A stretch of 64,000 nucleotides of DNA from positions 1-64,000 of the forward strand of contig NZ_QMJY01000018.1 in NCBI RefSeq assembly GCF_003574395.1. Reading direction: 5' to 3'. This DNA comes from Tabrizicola thermarum (lineage in GTDB: Bacteria; Pseudomonadota; Alphaproteobacteria; Rhodobacterales; Rhodobacteraceae). Numbering within the stretch: the first letter of the stretch is position 1; each line of letters starts with the position of its first letter. A program made the position numbers and the translations under genes. The notes under the pieces were generated by a model. It had not been told where the DNA came from and made no database searches. It saw nothing but the letters and a program-made list of their open reading frames with translations. Shown here piece by piece: positions 61,502 to 64,000 of the stretch.

Positions 61502-62356
61502 GTCACTGCAAGGTTGATCCGCGTGTTCTGCCGTTCCGGCCGATGAGGGATGGAACGGGCTCGGCTAGCCCTGCTGGCATGTGGTCTTTTCACCATGCGT
61601 GTCTTGTTCCGTGCCTTTTCCCGTTTCCCTTCGGGGCGAGAGCGCAGGAGGTGGCCGCTACACCTCTGGAAATCCAGCCGTCCGGCAAGGCCTATCCGAG
61701 ATCCCGGGCTATTGCGGCATCCAGACCGATGTCGGATATCATGATCCGACTGGCGCCTTGCCGGCACCGGACAGGCGGCAGCAAGCTGCAAGGCCGCCGC
61801 AGCCTGACGAAGCCGTGCCGGACATCGCCCCGACCGCCCGTCTGTTGACGGCAACGCCGGCAGCGGCAGCCCTGGCGCGGACGGTGAAGACGAACGGCGT
61901 GATCCTGCAACCCGGCTGAGCCATGCGCGACACCTTGTGCCGCATCCCGCACGGACAGGCTGCTGATTCCGGGAAGCATCGGCCTTCTGATGCGGTCGGC
62001 AGCCCGCCTGCGCGCCGAACGCGAGGCTGACTGGTGGCTTCCGGTCGCTGCCCACCCGGGCCGAACGTCGGGGCGGCGCCGGATGGACCATGCGGATGCC
62101 CGCGATCTGGCGGCCGGCCATCGTCGGGCCACCACCTCTCTGGCGATTGCCGGGGAAATCTCTCTCGACCGGGCGCTGCTTGACTATACCAAGGCGCTCA
62201 CGGCCCGGGCCCATCCGTGTGTCTGTGTCCCGCAGGCGCGGCTTGGCGGGCCGGTGCGCAGGTTCTTCACCGCATCGGCCCCGCAGGCGCTGCGGCGATC
62301 CCGGCCATTCATCCTGATCGGGTTACTCTCCAGGGGGCTGATCTGAATGCACTCGC
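61502..62356. other. Gene-poor 855 bp with possible decayed coding remnants
   Basis: No confident gene. A frame with start at about 61576 reads a plausible signal peptide (MWSFHHACLVPCLFPFPFGA followed by RAQE), but GC-rich third positions appear only further on in another frame that ends at a TGA at 61917-61919. This looks like a frameshifted secreted-protein gene or chance. A plus-strand open frame at 61990-62346 has no recognisable protein. On the minus strand nothing is convincing. Confidence 0.4.
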
Positions 62357-62378
62357 CCCGGCAGCGCGCGTTGCCGGG
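62357..62378. terminator. Hairpin downstream of mtkB
   Basis: CCCGGCA-gcgcgcgt-TGCCGGG is a perfect 7-bp stem with an 8-base loop, 12 bp beyond the mtkB stop codon (minus strand). No T-run follows. Confidence 0.5.
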
Positions 62379-62389
62379 ACGTCGTACTA

Positions 62390-63289
62390 TCAGGCCGCTG
62401 CGCGGTGCTGGCTCAGGACCCTCGCCATCGTTTCGCCCATCGCCGAAGGGTTCGGCGCGACGGTGATGCCGGCGGCGGTCAGGATTTCCACCTTCTCTTG
62501 CGCGCTTTCGCCGAAGGCCGAAATGATCGCCCCGGCATGGCCCATCTTCCGGCCCTTGGGGGCCGATAGCCCGGCAATATAGGCCACGATCGGCTTGGTC
62601 ATGTGCTTCGCTGCCCAGGCCGCAGCCTCGGCCTCCTGCGGGCCGCCGATCTCGCCGATCATCATCACGGCGTCGGTCTCCGGATCCTGCTGGAACAGCT
62701 CCAGAATGTCGCGGAAGGACGAACCGTTGATCGGATCGCCCCCGATGCCGACGCTGGTCGAGACGCCGATCCCAAGCTCTTTCATCTGCGAGGCGGCCTC
62801 ATAGCCCAGCGTCCCCGACCGGCCGATGATGCCGACGCGGCCCGGCATGTAGATGTGCGGCGGCATGATCCCCATGAAGCCCTTGCCGGGCGAGATGATG
62901 CCCGCGCAGTTCGGCCCGATCAGACGCATCTTGCGGCTTTCCGGATAGCGGCGCAGGAAGCGTTTGACCCGCATCATGTCCTGCGCGGGGATGCCGTCGG
63001 TGACGCAGACGGCGGTGCGGATGCCGGCATCCGCAGCCTCCATGATCGCGTCGGCGGCAAAGGGTGGGGGCACGAAGACAAGCGAGGCTTCGGCTCCGGT
63101 CGCCTCGACCGCTTCGCGGACGGTGTTGAACAGCGGGCGATCCAGCAGACGCTCGCCGCCCTTGCCGGGGGTCACGCCGCCGACGACGTTGGTGCCGTGC
63201 CGTATCATGTCGGCGGCATGGAACTGGCCGATGCGGCCGGACATGCCCTGGACGATGACGCGGGTCTTTTCGGTGATCAGGATGGCCAT
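62390..63289 (-). CDS. mtkB: Malate-CoA ligase alpha subunit (malate thiokinase small subunit)
   Basis: 299 residues, same fold as Suc[29 protein letters not shown], and the phosphorylated His251 in GRKMGHAGAII. It is closer to the methylotroph MtkB than to the SucD at 14.5 kb: TDGIPAQDMMRVKRFLRRYP and GRSGTLGYEAASQMKELGIG and NGSSFRDIL match the MtkB pattern I recall from Methylobacterium. With MtkA it forms malyl-CoA from malate, ATP and CoA, which a lyase then splits to acetyl-CoA and glyoxylate (serine-cycle direction). Located nine bases after mtkA. Confidence 0.87.
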   Translation of the reverse strand: MAILITEKTRVIVQGMSGRIGQFHAADMIRHGTNVVGGVTPGKGGERLLDRPLFNTVREAVEATGAEASLVFVPPPFAADAIMEAADAGIRTAVCVTDGIPAQDMMRVKRFLRRYPESRKMRLIGPNCAGIISPGKGFMGIMPPHIYMPGRVGIIGRSGTLGYEAASQMKELGIGVSTSVGIGGDPINGSSFRDILELFQQDPETDAVMMIGEIGGPQEAEAAAWAAKHMTKPIVAYIAGLSAPKGRKMGHAGAIISAFGESAQEKVEILTAAGITVAPNPSAMGETMARVLSQHRAAA

Positions 63290-63298
63290 GCTGTCCTC

Positions 63299-64000
63299 CT
63301 ATGCAGCCAGTTTCGGACGGGCGGCCACGGCCTTGGCGGCGGCCTCGGCCAGAGTATCGGCGGTGATGAGCGGCAGCCCCGAGCTTTCGAGGATCGCCTT
63401 GCCTTCCTCGACATTGGTGCCCGCCAGGCGGACGACGACGGGGATGGTCATGCCGACCTCGCGGTAGGCCTTCACGACGCCCTCGGCCACCCAGTCGCAG
63501 CGGTTGATCCCGGCGAAGATGTTCACAAGGATCACGCTGACATTGCGGTCGGCCAGCACGGTGCGGAAGGCGCGGACCACGCGGTCGGGGCTGGCGCCGC
63601 CGCCGATGTCGAGGAAGTTGGCAGGTTCGCCGCCAGCCAGCTTTATCATGTCCATCGTGGCCATGGCGAGGCCCGCGCCGTTGATGATGCAGCCGATGTC
63701 CCCGGTCAGGCCCACATAGGCGAGGCCATGGTCCCCGGCGGTGGATTCACGCGGGTCCTCCTGGCTGCGGTCGCGCAGTTCGGCGATCTCGGGGCGGCGG
63801 AAGAGGGCCTTGGTGTCGAAGCTCATCTTCGCATCGACCGCCAGAAGGTCGCCCGCCCCGGTGATGACCAGGGGGTTGATCTCGACCATCATCGCGTCAA
63901 GGTCGCGGTAGGCGCGGTAGCAGGCCTGAAGGATGGTCACCATCTGGGTGATCTGCGTGCCCGACAGGCCAAGCCCGAAGGCGAGTTCGCGGGCCTGGAA
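63299..64000 (-). CDS. mtkA: Malate-CoA ligase beta subunit, partial (3' part)
   Basis: The C-terminal 233 residues are in the window; the gene continues beyond the right edge with no stop, reading back from [19 protein letters not shown] at the border. [45 protein letters not shown] and [17 protein letters not shown] follow the SucC/MtkA pattern. The [15 protein letters not shown] segment, where SucC has [15 protein letters not shown], marks it as the malate-specific family. ATP-dependent subunit of malate thiokinase with MtkB. Confidence 0.85.
   Translation of the reverse strand, partial: FQARELAFGLGLSGTQITQMVTILQACYRAYRDLDAMMVEINPLVITGAGDLLAVDAKMSFDTKALFRRPEIAELRDRSQEDPRESTAGDHGLAYVGLTGDIGCIINGAGLAMATMDMIKLAGGEPANFLDIGGGASPDRVVRAFRTVLADRNVSVILVNIFAGINRCDWVAEGVVKAYREVGMTIPVVVRLAGTNVEEGKAILESSGLPLITADTLAEAAAKAVAARPKLAA

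Noticed and set aside
61990-62346. 118-codon open frame as a gene
   Set aside because: Arg-rich, no ribosome binding site, no family, and overlapping open frames on both strands.
62390-64000. Second sucCD copy
   Set aside because: Motifs PAQDMMRVKR and [11 protein letters not shown] match malate thiokinase rather than succinyl-CoA synthetase, and real sucCD are at 14.5-17.0 kb.

Overview
The window is very GC-rich DNA with tightly packed, often overlapping genes. It reads as a chromosomal segment of an alphaproteobacterium of the order Rhodobacterales (Rhodobacter/Paracoccus-like). Three things point there: the order lpd-sucB-sucA-sucD-sucC, mdh, malyl-CoA thioesterase, mesaconyl-CoA hydratase, sdhCDAB, which I recall from Rhodobacter sphaeroides; the ethylmalonyl-CoA pathway genes ecm and ccr; and the dispersed intergenic hairpins typical of these genomes. 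I see no rRNA, tRNA, CRISPR array, transposase or phage genes.

Region by region: 0.4-5.0 kb holds a DUF1353 lipoprotein, the divergent heme genes hemC and hemE, a drug/metabolite permease and a LPS-kinase-like protein. 5.1-17.0 kb is the minus-strand 2-oxoglutarate dehydrogenase / succinyl-CoA synthetase block, with glycosyltransferase and methyltransferase genes between sucB and lpd and an AT-rich small secreted-protein gene between sucC and sucD. 17.3-22.3 kb has a class III aminotransferase, a secreted protein of unknown role, another glycosyltransferase/methyltransferase pair and a repeat-filled gap. 22.3-34.7 kb carries mdh, a TauE-type permease, an isolated Ada zinc domain, mcl2, an NnrU-like protein, mch and the sdh operon, in which five unrelated genes separate sdhA from sdhB. 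34.8-45.5 kb has an aldo/keto reductase, a divergent SHMT-fold enzyme, a quinone-type reductase, deoD, small secreted proteins, ecm, a glycerolipid acyltransferase and ccr. 45.6-52.6 kb is mixed housekeeping (helicase, pyrD, a 5'-nucleotidase-like protein, a YedK/HMCES protein, RidA). 52.7-61.5 kb is an amine-catabolism locus: a flavin monooxygenase, a histamine-dehydrogenase-like flavoprotein, a nitrilase-fold amidohydrolase, a polyamine-type ABC transporter and a divergent LuxR regulator. 62.4-64.0 kb is malate thiokinase mtkB and the 3' part of mtkA, cut by the window edge.

Together the genes describe C2/C3 carbon handling. Ccr, Ecm and Mch form crotonyl-CoA to beta-methylmalyl-CoA; lyase products pass through malyl-CoA thioesterase, Mdh, Sdh and the SucAB/Lpd/SucCD enzymes of the TCA cycle. 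Malate thiokinase can make malyl-CoA from malate, as in the serine cycle.

The most interesting non-gene signals are GTGATCAC palindromes placed exactly 21 bp apart upstream of both sucC and sdhC, a second shared motif before suc, mdh and sdh, and two lux-box-like inverted repeats between the LuxR gene and the amine-uptake operon.
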